A stretch of DNA of 33,254 bases from a bacterium. Lineage in GTDB: Bacteria > DRYD01. Every line of letters begins with the position of its first letter. Positions within the stretch are counted from its first letter, which is position 1. Under the pieces are notes generated by a model, which saw only the letters and a program-made list of their open reading frames with translations, had not been told where the DNA came from and searched no databases. Below, piece by piece: positions 1-8,855 of the stretch. The translations under genes were made by a program, and so were the position numbers. The stretch is from positions 1-33,254 of the forward strand of contig JAUQQQ010000014.1 in NCBI GenBank assembly GCA_030549815.1, read 5' to 3'.

Positions 1-102
1 CTCTATATCCTCAGTTAACACAGGTTTCCTATATTTCGTCGAAAACACTATGTGATAATTACAGTTATATACACATGTCCTTGCATGTTTAAGTTTCTTC
101 AT
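1..102 (-). CDS. tnpA: IS200/IS605 family transposase TnpA, N-terminal part (runs off window)
   Basis: Reading the minus strand from an ATG at 100-102 gives 34 open codons to the window edge, starting MKKLKHARTCVYNCNYHIVF and continuing with a STKYRKPVL-like stretch. This YHIVFSTKYRKPVL signature is the first beta strand region of the small Y1 (HUH) transposases of the IS200/IS605 family, which move single-stranded DNA by cutting next to terminal hairpins. The HUH motif and catalytic tyrosine would lie outside the window, so activity cannot be judged. A good promoter and a hairpin sit just upstream, as expected for the left end of such an element. Family assignment is by motif recognition and is fairly firm. 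No TnpB is visible. Confidence 0.85.
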   Translation of the reverse strand, partial: MKKLKHARTCVYNCNYHIVFSTKYRKPVLTEDIE

Positions 103-109
103 AATACAT

Positions 110-138
110 ATAGTATATTACTTTTCTCAAAATGTCAA
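110..138 (-). promoter_or_regulatory. Predicted sigma-70 promoter of tnpA
   Basis: On the minus strand a consensus TTGACA box (133-138) is followed after 17 bases by TACTAT (110-115). The spacing is ideal, and the -10 box ends 7 bases before the tnpA ATG. That makes the transcript nearly leaderless, which fits the weak translation usual for IS200/IS605 transposases. This is a sequence-only prediction. Confidence 0.6.
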
Positions 139-180
139 GTATTTTTTCTGCATTTAGGCAATACATATGGTTGCTTTCAT

Positions 181-200
181 CTCTCCTTTAAAAAGGAGAG
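181..200. mobile_element. Terminal hairpin at the left end of the IS200/IS605 element
   Basis: Positions 181-189 (CTCTCCTTT) and 192-200 (AAAGGAGAG) are perfectly complementary around a 2-base centre. IS200/IS605 elements carry subterminal hairpins recognised by TnpA, with the cleavage site some bases outside the hairpin foot. Here the hairpin lies between the tnpA 5' end and the neighbouring methyltransferase gene, so the element tip is probably within about 201-218. I did not fix the cleavage tetranucleotide or the other end. Confidence 0.55.
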
Positions 201-218
201 GATTCCCGCAACTTTATC

Positions 219-956
219 CTAAAAATTGTTCTTCAAATAAAAATAATACAAACAAATACCTAAAGCTACTGATGTGTTTAAACTTTCAACGTTTTCAATG
301 GGTATCCTTATGCCTTCTGATAATTCTTTTAATTTAGGTTCTATGCCCTTCTCCCCTCCCAAGATTAATAAGATTTTTGAATTTTTTATTTCATCATTAA
401 TATCATTTAAACTTTTTTTTGCTTTTGTATCTAAGCAATAGATTTTGTATCCCTTTGATTTAAGATTTAACGCTGTTTGGAATGCATTAGTTGTTCTATG
501 GACTAAAATATTGGCATTTCTACTTGCGTTTATAACTGTTTCATTAACAGGACTACTATCTTTTGATGTTATGATTACTCCTTTGATTCCAAAAGCTGCT
601 GAAGTTCTCAATATCGCTCCTAAATTGCGGGGGTCTTTTACTTTGTAAGCAAGTAGGATAATATTAAGCCTACCTTTGTTTTTTTCAATTGTTTCTAATG
701 ATGAGTATTCAAAATCTGAGATTTCTAAGATTAAGGGTAATTGGGTAACATCTTTACCTACGTTAATATTTTGAAATCTTATAAAATTGGTATTTACTAC
801 AGGTATTTTTAATTCTCTTGCTAATTTGATTATTTTTTTGGATTTTGTTGAGAATTGAGATTTAGTGTTTACATAAAGTTTAACTGCTTTTGTGTGGTTA
901 GGTGAATTGAGAAATTCTTCTATTAGAGTTTTTGAATAAAGGAAGTTATGGGGAAT
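219..956 (-). CDS. SpoU/TrmH-type RNA 2'-O-ribose methyltransferase, probable ATT start
   Basis: The frame encodes a complete SPOUT methyltransferase of about 245 residues, the usual length for RlmB/TrmH-like enzymes that methylate a ribose 2'-OH in rRNA or tRNA using S-adenosylmethionine. The N-terminal part resembles the SpoU substrate-binding domain (LIEEFLNS...KAVKLYV). All three SpoU motifs are present: NLGAILRTSAAFG, ILGGEKGIEP and the C-terminal SLNTSVALGI knot segment. There is no ATG, GTG or TTG between the upstream TAA (960-962, same frame) and motif 1; the only TTG lies inside motif 1 and would destroy the binding domain. I place the start at ATT (954-956) because a GGCGGG Shine-Dalgarno-like run lies 7 bases upstream. 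The stop is next to the IS200/IS605 end. Which RNA it modifies is unknown. Confidence 0.8.
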   Translation of the reverse strand: MPHNFLYSKTLIEEFLNSPNHTKAVKLYVNTKSQFSTKSKKIIKLARELKIPVVNTNFIRFQNINVGKDVTQLPLILEISDFEYSSLETIEKNKGRLNIILLAYKVKDPRNLGAILRTSAAFGIKGVIITSKDSSPVNETVINASRNANILVHRTTNAFQTALNLKSKGYKIYCLDTKAKKSLNDINDEIKNSKILLILGGEKGIEPKLKELSEGIRIPIENVESLNTSVALGICLYYFYLKNNF

Positions 957-959
957 TTT

Positions 960-2882
960 TTATCCCGCCTTTGCTTTCTCGATCTTTTCTTTAATTTCTT
1001 CTAATTCTTTTTTTAATTTATTTAAATTTTTTTCATATTCTTCGTCACTGATTTCGCCAATACTTTTTAAGAATTTTAGTTCATTAATTTTCTTTATAAT
1101 TTCATTTTTTCTATTATTAAGTTTTTCAACATCTTCTGCTGTTAGTTGGGTTTTTATTTCTATTGTTATTCCTTCTTCATTACTAACTTCTTGAGAAATC
1201 ACATTTATTTCATGTTTCTTTTCTTTTTCAATTTTTGTTTCTAATTTTGATAAAACTTTTTCTAAATTTATTTCTTCTTTTTCTGTTTTTTCTTGTTTTT
1301 CTATTTTTTGTATATTTTTTTCTTCTTTGGATTCAGAGGGTATTTTTATTGCTATTTCATCTATTTTTGGTGGTTTTTTTTCTAATTCTATTTGTGGATC
1401 GAGTTCCAATTTGTATTTATTTGGAAAGCTTTGGGTTGGTTCTGTTTTCAGTGTTTCTGTTGAGTTTTGAGAAATTTTTAATGTTTCTGTGATTTCTGTT
1501 TTTGGGATTTCGGTTTTTTCCGTTTCTTCAAGGAATTTAAAGAACGAGGAAGGATCGTATTTTATTTCTTTTATTTCGCTTTTAACTTCTTCTAATATTT
1601 TTTGATTTAATGCATTTTCATCTATAATATTTTTAGATAATTTTGGTTCTGTTTCTTCTTTTTCTTTATTATTTTTTTCTTGTTCTGTTTTTACTTGTTC
1701 TTTGCTTACTTCTTCTTTTTTTTCTGAAGTTTCTATAGTTTTTTCTGCTTCTAAGATAAATTTATCAAATAGATCTTTCTTGGGTTCTTGTATTTTTGTA
1801 GTTTTTTCTTCTTCTGTTAGTTTTAATAATTGATTTGTTTGTGATTGTATAGAAGCTTTTTGTTTTTTTTCTTGTGCTTTCCATCTTACAGTTTCTAATT
1901 TGAAGTTTTCATAAGTGTAGAAGAACATGTCAGTAGGGAGTTTAAATTGTTTTAAATAAATGGTGATGACATCTTCGTAGTTAGGGAAGAGGATAACCCA
2001 GAATGGGAATCCCAAACTATCAACATCTGTCATCAAGAAATGCACGTATTTTTGACCATGTTTATCAACTATTACGACCTCAGGGTATGATTTATTTTTT
2101 AATACAAAATACATTGGAGTGAAGTTAATGATGGTAAAATCTTCTATGTTTATCTCTGTTTTTATAATGTTTTTGGTACCGTTTATTCCAACGAAGTATA
2201 TTCCTTTCTTTTGTTCTTCTTTTAATATGAATGCACAATCTCCTTGGTTATTAACAAAGAAGTCGATGATTTCAACATTGTCTATGGAGAATGATAGTTC
2301 TTCGGAATAATTCAAAAGGTTAATTAATTGTATAGCCATATTTTCAGGGTCTGCTACTAAGATATGATTTCCAAATGGAGAGATTTTAAATAGATAAAAA
2401 TCGTCGTATCTATTGGCTTTTTTAGTTAATATAACTTCTTCCCTTTTTGAATTAAGATTAAGAATTGTTAATTCTTGGATAAATAGGTCTTTTTTTGCCA
2501 ACTTTGCAAATATTGACTTATCTTCATTAACTCGCATAAAAAATATTTTGTTATTTGGTATGAGTAGGAAATCTGTTAACTTTCCCCCTTCCTTGAAATA
2601 GCTGTTTAATTCTACTGGTTGAAATTCATTTCTTTCGCTTAATTTATAAAGCATTAATAAATTGTTTTGTAGGACCAATAATTCACCTCTGTCTGAAAGA
2701 GATATTACTTTTAAATCGAGACCCTTTAATTCAACTTCGGTAATAAAAGTTCTCTCTCTGTAAAGATAAAACTTATTGTTATGAAAAAAGCCAAAATATT
2801 TTAGGTTAGAAGATGCCAAAAACAATAACCCATGAGATCCTATATACATCCCAATATTCTTATTTGCTAAAAATTTATACAT
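960..2882 (-). CDS. Predicted beta-propeller-like protein with long Lys/Glu-rich region and C-terminal coiled coil
   Basis: About 640 residues, family not recognised. Residues 1 to about 340 are beta-rich with recurring short hydrophobic strands separated by turns (for example GMYIGSHGLLFLASS, NNKFYLYRERTF), suggesting a propeller or WD-like fold. About 340 to 580 is low-complexity Lys/Glu/Thr-rich sequence, probably disordered. The last 60 residues form a charged helical hairpin with LKSIGEISDEEYEKNLNKL, a pattern seen in SHOCT-like short C-terminal helical modules. I chose the ATG at 2880-2882 because AGGAAGGA lies just before it; a longer frame to 2999 would overlap the divergent receiver gene. 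No signal peptide is seen, so it is likely cytoplasmic. Its stop is in the same frame as, and just upstream of, the methyltransferase gene, so the two are probably co-transcribed. Confidence 0.7.
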   Translation of the reverse strand: MYKFLANKNIGMYIGSHGLLFLASSNLKYFGFFHNNKFYLYRERTFITEVELKGLDLKVISLSDRGELLVLQNNLLMLYKLSERNEFQPVELNSYFKEGGKLTDFLLIPNNKIFFMRVNEDKSIFAKLAKKDLFIQELTILNLNSKREEVILTKKANRYDDFYLFKISPFGNHILVADPENMAIQLINLLNYSEELSFSIDNVEIIDFFVNNQGDCAFILKEEQKKGIYFVGINGTKNIIKTEINIEDFTIINFTPMYFVLKNKSYPEVVIVDKHGQKYVHFLMTDVDSLGFPFWVILFPNYEDVITIYLKQFKLPTDMFFYTYENFKLETVRWKAQEKKQKASIQSQTNQLLKLTEEEKTTKIQEPKKDLFDKFILEAEKTIETSEKKEEVSKEQVKTEQEKNNKEKEETEPKLSKNIIDENALNQKILEEVKSEIKEIKYDPSSFFKFLEETEKTEIPKTEITETLKISQNSTETLKTEPTQSFPNKYKLELDPQIELEKKPPKIDEIAIKIPSESKEEKNIQKIEKQEKTEKEEINLEKVLSKLETKIEKEKKHEINVISQEVSNEEGITIEIKTQLTAEDVEKLNNRKNEIIKKINELKFLKSIGEISDEEYEKNLNKLKKELEEIKEKIEKAKAG

Positions 2883-2938
2883 TCCTTCCTTTTTTGCTAA
2901 ATTTTTTAAAAAGAATATTTTTTTTTGTGTAGAATATG

Positions 2939-2944
2939 TATAAT
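2939..2944 (+). promoter_or_regulatory. Predicted -10 element for the receiver gene
   Basis: A perfect TATAAT preceded directly by TG lies 31 bases before the receiver ATG, in the 93-base gap between two divergent genes. The region where a -35 would sit is only T-rich, so this may act as an extended -10 type promoter. A GGGGG ribosome binding run follows at 2961-2965. Confidence 0.45.
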
Positions 2945-2975
2945 GTAAGTATATTATTAAGGGGGTAAAAGAGTA

Positions 2976-3377
2976 ATGGAAAAAATAGGAAATAATCAAA
3001 AAATATTAATAATCGATGATGAGGAAAATATTGTTGACCTACTTTCTAATATTCTATCTCATTCTGGTTTTATAACCATAGGTGCTTTTAATGGAGAAAG
3101 TGGTTTGGAAAAAGCCAAAAAAGAAAAACCACACATCATCATTCTTGATATAATGATGCCTGGGATGGACGGGTTTGAAGTTTTGAAAAGATTAAAAGAA
3201 AATGAAGAAACTGCTGAAATACCTGTTATAATGCTAACTGCTAAGACTGAAGACTCTGCTGTTATCGAAAGCTGGAGAAAAGGAGCAGAATTCTATATAC
3301 CTAAACCATTTGAAATTGAAGAATTATTGCATGTAATTAATCTTATCCTTAAATCCAAATACGCAGAAACTAATTAG
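2976..3377 (+). CDS. Stand-alone response regulator receiver (CheY-like)
   Basis: A 133-residue protein made of a single receiver domain with no output domain. The acidic pair D14-D15, phospho-acceptor D58 (ILDIMMPGMDG), switch T88 (MLTAKTE) and K110 (YIPKPFE) are all present, so it should be phosphorylated by a histidine kinase and signal by protein contact. No kinase gene is nearby. It starts 10 bases after a GGGGG ribosome binding site and is divergent from the propeller-like gene. The pattern is that of CheY/Spo0F/PilG-type regulators; PilG-like control of pilus function is possible given the pilin genes elsewhere in the window, but that is inference. Confidence 0.9.
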   Translation: MEKIGNNQKILIIDDEENIVDLLSNILSHSGFITIGAFNGESGLEKAKKEKPHIIILDIMMPGMDGFEVLKRLKENEETAEIPVIMLTAKTEDSAVIESWRKGAEFYIPKPFEIEELLHVINLILKSKYAETN

Positions 3378-3453
3378 GATTATTGAGTATCCCAAAAATT
3401 CTGCATGCCAGAAATTGAAGCAAACAAGTGAGAAAAAGTAAAAGGAGGATAAT

Positions 3454-6120
3454 ATGAGAACTTTGTTTTATGTATTTTTTATTAGTATTTTTGTCATGAG
3501 TATAGTTTTTGCAAATGAAAGTATGGCCTCAAAAAATATTATTGAAGCTCTACAAAAATCGCAAAAATTAGAAGGCTTATTTACTATTTACAAGCAAAAG
3601 AATAAATACTACTTGGAAATACCTACTAACAAATTAAACAAAGATTATTTTGTTAGTTTGCAAATATCTAAAGGAATTTCGGTGTATCCATTTTTAGGTG
3701 GATTAACTATACCCGTGTTTGGTTATTCGGATTATACGCAAGTTGTATATTTTGACTCTCCTGTATTGAAGGAGAAAAATGAGCTTAAGGAAGGGGAAGT
3801 AGTTGATGTTAATTTTTATGTAAAAAATTTAAAATACCGAGCATCTTTTGATGATGCTTCCCAAAAATTACTTCAAAAATCATTCTCTGATAATTTATTA
3901 TTGAAAACAAAAGGGATATATAGTAGTGGTAAAATTTATATTAATTTAAATGAATTTGCTGAAAATTTGGATTTGTCATTAAACAGTTTTCCTGCAAAGC
4001 TTTTCAAAATTAGTTTTGAAAGTTTAGAAAATGTAAAAAACTATCCTAAAAATACTATCCTTTACTTTTCTTATCTTGTTTCATTCGGAAAAGGTAGGAT
4101 AGATGCTGATTTTATGTCTAATGGTTTAGGAAGGTATTTAAATAGTTTAAATTTACTTTCTTCTAATGAGGTTGTTTTAGCACTTAATATTTTTGAATAT
4201 GAAGACAAGGATTACAAGCCAAGGCAATATGATGATAGGGTAGGATATTTTGCTACGACTTTTTCTGATGTATCATCGGTAGAAGGTAAAGACGGTGGAT
4301 ATAGGACGATAAAAAAATACATAAACAGATGGAATATAGAAAATGGTAAAAAAATTAAAATATGGATAGAGAATACATGGCCTGAAGAATACAGGGAAAC
4401 TGTCAAAGAAGCCGTTTTAGAATGGAATAAAGCTTTTAATAAAATAGGTTATGATAATCCTATTGAAGTGGATGTTCAGCCTTATAATTCAGAATGGGAA
4501 CCAGAGGATATAAGGTATTCAACCATAAGATACCAGGATGCAAGTTTAACTGCTTTTGCTATAGGTCCATCTATTGCTTTGCCTACTACAGGCCAAATTG
4601 TGGATGCTGACGTAGTTTTTTATGCTCCTATGCTGAGACTGATAAACTTCAGGTTTGACACTTTCTTCGATACTGTTTTACCTTCTGCTATAAAGTATCA
4701 AACTAATCCTTTATACAGAATTAGTAAAGATATAATGTTTAAATATAAGGACGGGTTAACTTTACCTGAATTATATAGTTTCATAATGGATGGATTGAAA
4801 GATAATAATCAAAGCTTTAGAATTGAAGATGTTTGTACTTATCAGATGGAAAAAGCGGAGTATTCTGCTTTAGCACTTACAGCATTAATGATTTCTGACC
4901 CCATGAATTTTAACCTAAACAAAGAAAAATTCGCAAAGGATTATGTAAAAGATGTTATTATCCATGAGGTTGGGCATATACTTGGGTTAAGGCATAATTT
5001 CAAAGCTTCTTCTTTTGTAACTATTGATCAATTACGGGATAAAAGTTATACAAGTGCTAACGGGATCGCTTATTCATGTATGGATTATAATCCTCCAAAT
5101 ATACACTGTGAAAATGGAAAGCCTTATATTGCTTCTGACGTTTTTATGACAACAATTGGAAAATATGACTATATGGCAATAGAGTATGGATATACAAAAG
5201 ATGAAAGTAAGCTTAAATCAATAGCTGCAAAAGCTGGAATATACTATGGACCTGACGAGGATGTTTTCGCTTTAGATCCAAATATAAGGAGATGGGACTT
5301 ATCAAGTGAAAGTTATAAATGGAATGATAATTTCGCTCAATCGTATAAGTATGTTATTGATAATGCACCATATAAATTGTCAAAAACTGGTACTAACCCA
5401 AATCTCATATATTGGTTAACTCAAAGAGGCCTTGATGCATATATTGATATTAAAATTGATAACTTAATATATTATTTAGCAGGAAAGCATATAAATAGAA
5501 CTTTCTTTGGAGATTATAATGTTAAAAACGTTGATTTATTGGATAAAAAACAACAGGAATATATAATGGATACGATAATAAATGATTTAAAAATTGATAG
5601 GCCGTTGATTAATCAGGATGTTTTACAAAATTCAATTCTTTTTGGATCTATTGAGTGGGGATCTACTTCTTATCCTACTTTAGCTTTATTTGATGATGCT
5701 TATTATTCTGAGAGGATTTATAGATTATTATCGATGTTAGTTTTAATTTTACCTGTTTCTCCCCAGTATGAATATTATTATGATCAAGAAACGGTATCAA
5801 AAAATATAAGAAAAATTTACTTAGCATTAACTTCGGATATAAAGTTTAATAAGGATATAAGTCAAATTAGGCAGCAAAGTATCGAAGATTTTATATATTT
5901 ATTACTTTTCATTAATGGATATACCAAATTTAATTCTAAATTTGATATTATCTTTTTGAATTTGATTTACTTACCCAATTCAAGGAATCAAGCTTTCGAA
6001 ACATTAGAAAAGTTGAAATCTAAGTTGGAAGGCATAAAAAATAATCCTCTATCTACAAGACAAAATAAACTTTTTGCAAATAGGATGTTAAAGTTAATCG
6101 AGGTATCAATGGATGATTAA
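3454..6120 (+). CDS. Secreted zinc-dependent met-zincin protease (DUF5117/DUF4953 type)
   Basis: An 888-residue protein with an N-terminal signal peptide (hydrophobic core at about 3-20), so it is exported. The catalytic core shows the extended zinc motif HEVGHILGLRHNFKAS with H504, E505, H508 and H514, followed by a Met-turn SCMDYNPPN (M543). This HEVGH-GLRHNF/MDYNPP combination is the hallmark of the DUF4953 family, which usually follows a DUF5117 N-terminal domain; the length and the beta-rich N-terminal half agree. It probably degrades extracellular or periplasmic protein, but the substrate is unknown. An ideal AAGGAGG ribosome binding site precedes the ATG. The 76-base gap before it holds only a weak imperfect palindrome and no clear promoter. 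The atpA gene follows after 21 bases, so the two may be co-transcribed. Confidence 0.88.
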   Translation: MRTLFYVFFISIFVMSIVFANESMASKNIIEALQKSQKLEGLFTIYKQKNKYYLEIPTNKLNKDYFVSLQISKGISVYPFLGGLTIPVFGYSDYTQVVYFDSPVLKEKNELKEGEVVDVNFYVKNLKYRASFDDASQKLLQKSFSDNLLLKTKGIYSSGKIYINLNEFAENLDLSLNSFPAKLFKISFESLENVKNYPKNTILYFSYLVSFGKGRIDADFMSNGLGRYLNSLNLLSSNEVVLALNIFEYEDKDYKPRQYDDRVGYFATTFSDVSSVEGKDGGYRTIKKYINRWNIENGKKIKIWIENTWPEEYRETVKEAVLEWNKAFNKIGYDNPIEVDVQPYNSEWEPEDIRYSTIRYQDASLTAFAIGPSIALPTTGQIVDADVVFYAPMLRLINFRFDTFFDTVLPSAIKYQTNPLYRISKDIMFKYKDGLTLPELYSFIMDGLKDNNQSFRIEDVCTYQMEKAEYSALALTALMISDPMNFNLNKEKFAKDYVKDVIIHEVGHILGLRHNFKASSFVTIDQLRDKSYTSANGIAYSCMDYNPPNIHCENGKPYIASDVFMTTIGKYDYMAIEYGYTKDESKLKSIAAKAGIYYGPDEDVFALDPNIRRWDLSSESYKWNDNFAQSYKYVIDNAPYKLSKTGTNPNLIYWLTQRGLDAYIDIKIDNLIYYLAGKHINRTFFGDYNVKNVDLLDKKQQEYIMDTIINDLKIDRPLINQDVLQNSILFGSIEWGSTSYPTLALFDDAYYSERIYRLLSMLVLILPVSPQYEYYYDQETVSKNIRKIYLALTSDIKFNKDISQIRQQSIEDFIYLLLFINGYTKFNSKFDIIFLNLIYLPNSRNQAFETLEKLKSKLEGIKNNPLSTRQNKLFANRMLKLIEVSMDD

Positions 6121-6141
6121 AAAACAAAGGAGGAATAAATT

Positions 6142-7674
6142 ATGGCGGAAATAAAGATAGACGAATTATCGGAGATAATAAAAAAGCAGATAGAGGGATA
6201 TGAAGGATTAACAGTAGAACAGCAAGATATAGGTACAGTTCTGCAAGCAGGAGACAATGTTGTTTTGGCTTATGGATTAAAGGGTGTAAAGTATGGAGAA
6301 ATAGTGGATTTTGGGAATGATAGGTATGGTTTAGCGTTTGACTTACAGGAAGAAAGTGTTGGTATTTTGCTACTCGGTAATTACAGTGATATATATGAGG
6401 GGGATATTGTTAAGAAGACAAACAGGGTTTTGGAAATACCAGTTGGTGAAGGGTTAATAGGAAGAGTAGTTAATCCGTTAGTTCTTCCGCTTGATGGTAA
6501 GGGGCCTATAAGGGCTTCATCTTATAGGCCACTTGAGGCACTTGCTCCTGGTGTTATAGATAGAAAACCTGTTGAAGAACCGTTATATACAGGTATTAAA
6601 GCTATAGACATGCTTATACCCATAGGTAGGGGACAGAGAGAATTGATTATTGGTGACAGACAAACAGGAAAATCATCAATCCTTATTGATACCATAATAA
6701 ATCAGAAAGGGAAAGATGTTATTTGTATTTATGTTTCGATAGGTCAAAAAGCTTCTTATGTATCTTCTGTTATACAAACACTGGAAAAATACGGTGCAAT
6801 GGATTACACTATAGTTGTATCTACTGTTTCAACTGATGTTCCTTCGCTTCTTTACCTTGCTCCTTATGCAGGTTGTGCTATAGGGGAATACTTTATGTAT
6901 AAAGGAAAGCATGTTTTGGTTGTTTATGATGATTTAACAAAACATGCTCAAGCTTATAGAGAAATATCATTACTTTTAAGAAGGCCGCCAGGAAGGGAAG
7001 CTTATCCAGGTGACGTTTTTTATTTACATTCAAGATTATTGGAAAGGGCTGCAAAACTTAATGATAGTTTAGGTGGTGGTAGTTTAACTGCTTTACCAGT
7101 TATACAAACTCAATTAGGTGACGTTTCTGCTTATATTCCAACTAACGTTATATCTATTACTGACGGACAAATATATTTAGATAGTAATCTTTTTAATAAA
7201 GGTCAAAGGCCTGCTATAGATGTGGGATTATCTGTGTCAAGGGTTGGTGGTGCTGCTCAAATTAAAGCTACTAAGCAAGTAGCTGGTCAATTGAAACTCG
7301 ATTTGGCTATGTTCAGAGAATTGGAATCATTTACCAAATTTGCATCAGAATTGGATGAAGCAACTCAAAAACAAATAACAAGAGGGCAGGTATTGATGGA
7401 ATTATTGAAGCAGGATTTACATCAGGTTATGCCAATAGAAGAACAAATTTTATCGATATTTTTAGGTACAAAAGGATTTCTCGATGATATACCTTTGGGT
7501 AAAATAAGAGAAGTAGAAGCTAAGTGGTTGGAATATTGCAAAGCAAATAAAAAGTACATCATTGAGGAAATCCAACAAAAGCAAAAGTTATCAGATGAAA
7601 GCTTGAAAGACCTTGAGGAAACCGCAGTAAAATTTAAACAAAACCTATTAATGGAAATGAAATTAAAAGGTTAA
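6142..7674 (+). CDS. atpA: F1F0 ATP synthase subunit alpha
   Basis: A 510-residue full-length F1 alpha subunit. It forms the alpha3beta3 hexamer of the membrane-attached ATP synthase and carries the non-catalytic nucleotide sites. Seen here: the N-terminal beta-barrel region, Walker [10 protein letters not shown] (G171-S179 with K177), the [12 protein letters not shown] segment, and [10 protein letters not shown] containing the arginine finger R367. An AAAGGAGG ribosome binding site precedes the ATG. No other atp subunit gene (beta, gamma, delta, epsilon, a, b, c) is adjacent: a protease gene lies upstream and an M14-like hydrolase gene downstream. So the atp genes are dispersed in this genome, or this is an extra copy. 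Identity of the protein is certain. Confidence 0.97.
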   Translation: MAEIKIDELSEIIKKQIEGYEGLTVEQQDIGTVLQAGDNVVLAYGLKGVKYGEIVDFGNDRYGLAFDLQEESVGILLLGNYSDIYEGDIVKKTNRVLEIPVGEGLIGRVVNPLVLPLDGKGPIRASSYRPLEALAPGVIDRKPVEEPLYTGIKAIDMLIPIGRGQRELIIGDRQTGKSSILIDTIINQKGKDVICIYVSIGQKASYVSSVIQTLEKYGAMDYTIVVSTVSTDVPSLLYLAPYAGCAIGEYFMYKGKHVLVVYDDLTKHAQAYREISLLLRRPPGREAYPGDVFYLHSRLLERAAKLNDSLGGGSLTALPVIQTQLGDVSAYIPTNVISITDGQIYLDSNLFNKGQRPAIDVGLSVSRVGGAAQIKATKQVAGQLKLDLAMFRELESFTKFASELDEATQKQITRGQVLMELLKQDLHQVMPIEEQILSIFLGTKGFLDDIPLGKIREVEAKWLEYCKANKKYIIEEIQQKQKLSDESLKDLEETAVKFKQNLLMEMKLKG

Positions 7675-7682
7675 GTGATTAA

Positions 7683-8855
7683 ATGGATTTCAGAAAATTA
7701 TTTTTGACGTTATTTTTTGTTATCTCTATTTGTTTTTCACATGTTTATAGAATACCGTCTTCTGATGATATAGATGCTTTTTATGTTGATAATAATTCCT
7801 TGTATAATGTTTTGGTCGTTTGTTCTATTCATGGAAATGAGCCTTTGGGTAGTCGGGTTATTGGAAAAATATTGTCAGATAAGGTAGATCTTTTACCTTC
7901 AAATCTAAATTATTGTATTATATTAGAGCCAAGTAAATACAGGATCCAAAGGAATAGGAGAACTAATTTTGAAGGTTTTGATCCTAATAGGACTTTCATT
8001 AATTTGTTTTCAAATAGTGCAAAATTTATCGTATCTATGATTAACAAATATGATCCTATTTTGTTGTTGGATATTCATCAAGCCAAAAGAGAGAACATAG
8101 ATTTTATGTATAGCTTTGGTAGTTTTTGTAGAACAATAGGATCAATATATAGGCAAGATGAAGTTTTTGGTATTTCGAGAGATACAATATACACTTCGGA
8201 TTATTACGTTTTGTCTGATTTACAGAAAGATTTGGAAAATAAGAGCATAGAATTATTTAAGAAGAAGGTGCCAAGAGTTGAGAAGTATACTGCTTTAAAT
8301 AGGGAGGATTCTTATGATAGTATATCAGTTTTGAGGAATTTTGCTGCTTCTAAAGGAATATTCTCTGTGCTTTTTGAAATACCTTATTATAAAGGTAATG
8401 ATAAAAATCTTGAAATGGTTTTTCTTGATTATCTTAGGTTTGTTTCTGAAGAAAAAGAAAATTTAAAAAGATACAAAGATTTGGCAAAAAAGATTCAAGA
8501 AAAGTATTTTAAATCGAGATTTTTCTTAATTCCCACTAATTTTGAAAATTTTAATACGAGCTTTTTTGATACTTTCGGTATTAATTATTACAAGGCAAAG
8601 ATTGAAAATAAAGTAGTTTTAGGTTTTGATATACAGAAAATATCGACAATTTCAAAAGATGAATTCAAAAATTTTTTATATTTGGATATTGATGTAAGGG
8701 TTAATTCGGTTCGTTTTGATCAAGTGGATTTCTATTTAATAAAGGCAGATGTTTTAAGTAGTTTTGTTTTTAATCCGATATACAAGGAAAGTGTGTGGAA
8801 TTTTTTTGCGATTCCTTTTTCAATAAAATTTATTCCCGTTTATATTTATGAATAA
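7683..8855 (+). CDS. Exported M14-like zinc carboxypeptidase / succinylglutamate desuccinylase-type hydrolase
   Basis: A 390-residue protein with an N-terminal signal sequence (hydrophobic 6-19). The M14 zinc signature is clear: HGNEP (H50 and E53 as zinc ligands), FDPNR (D100-R103, substrate carboxylate arginine), LDIHQA (H132 as third ligand) and a plausible catalytic glutamate in LFEIPY (E232). In this superfamily such short HGNE...DPNR...DIH proteins include AstE/AspA deacylases and peptidoglycan-trimming carboxypeptidases. An exported location favours peptide or cell-wall peptide cleavage, but the substrate is not determined. The C-terminal 150 residues are not recognised. It starts 8 bases after the atpA stop with a poor ribosome binding site, which suggests translational coupling. 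Confidence 0.75.
   Translation: MDFRKLFLTLFFVISICFSHVYRIPSSDDIDAFYVDNNSLYNVLVVCSIHGNEPLGSRVIGKILSDKVDLLPSNLNYCIILEPSKYRIQRNRRTNFEGFDPNRTFINLFSNSAKFIVSMINKYDPILLLDIHQAKRENIDFMYSFGSFCRTIGSIYRQDEVFGISRDTIYTSDYYVLSDLQKDLENKSIELFKKKVPRVEKYTALNREDSYDSISVLRNFAASKGIFSVLFEIPYYKGNDKNLEMVFLDYLRFVSEEKENLKRYKDLAKKIQEKYFKSRFFLIPTNFENFNTSFFDTFGINYYKAKIENKVVLGFDIQKISTISKDEFKNFLYLDIDVRVNSVRFDQVDFYLIKADVLSSFVFNPIYKESVWNFFAIPFSIKFIPVYIYE

Noticed and set aside
3395-3425. Imperfect palindrome between the receiver and protease genes as a terminator
   Set aside because: The stem TTCTG/CAGAA is short and no T-run follows.
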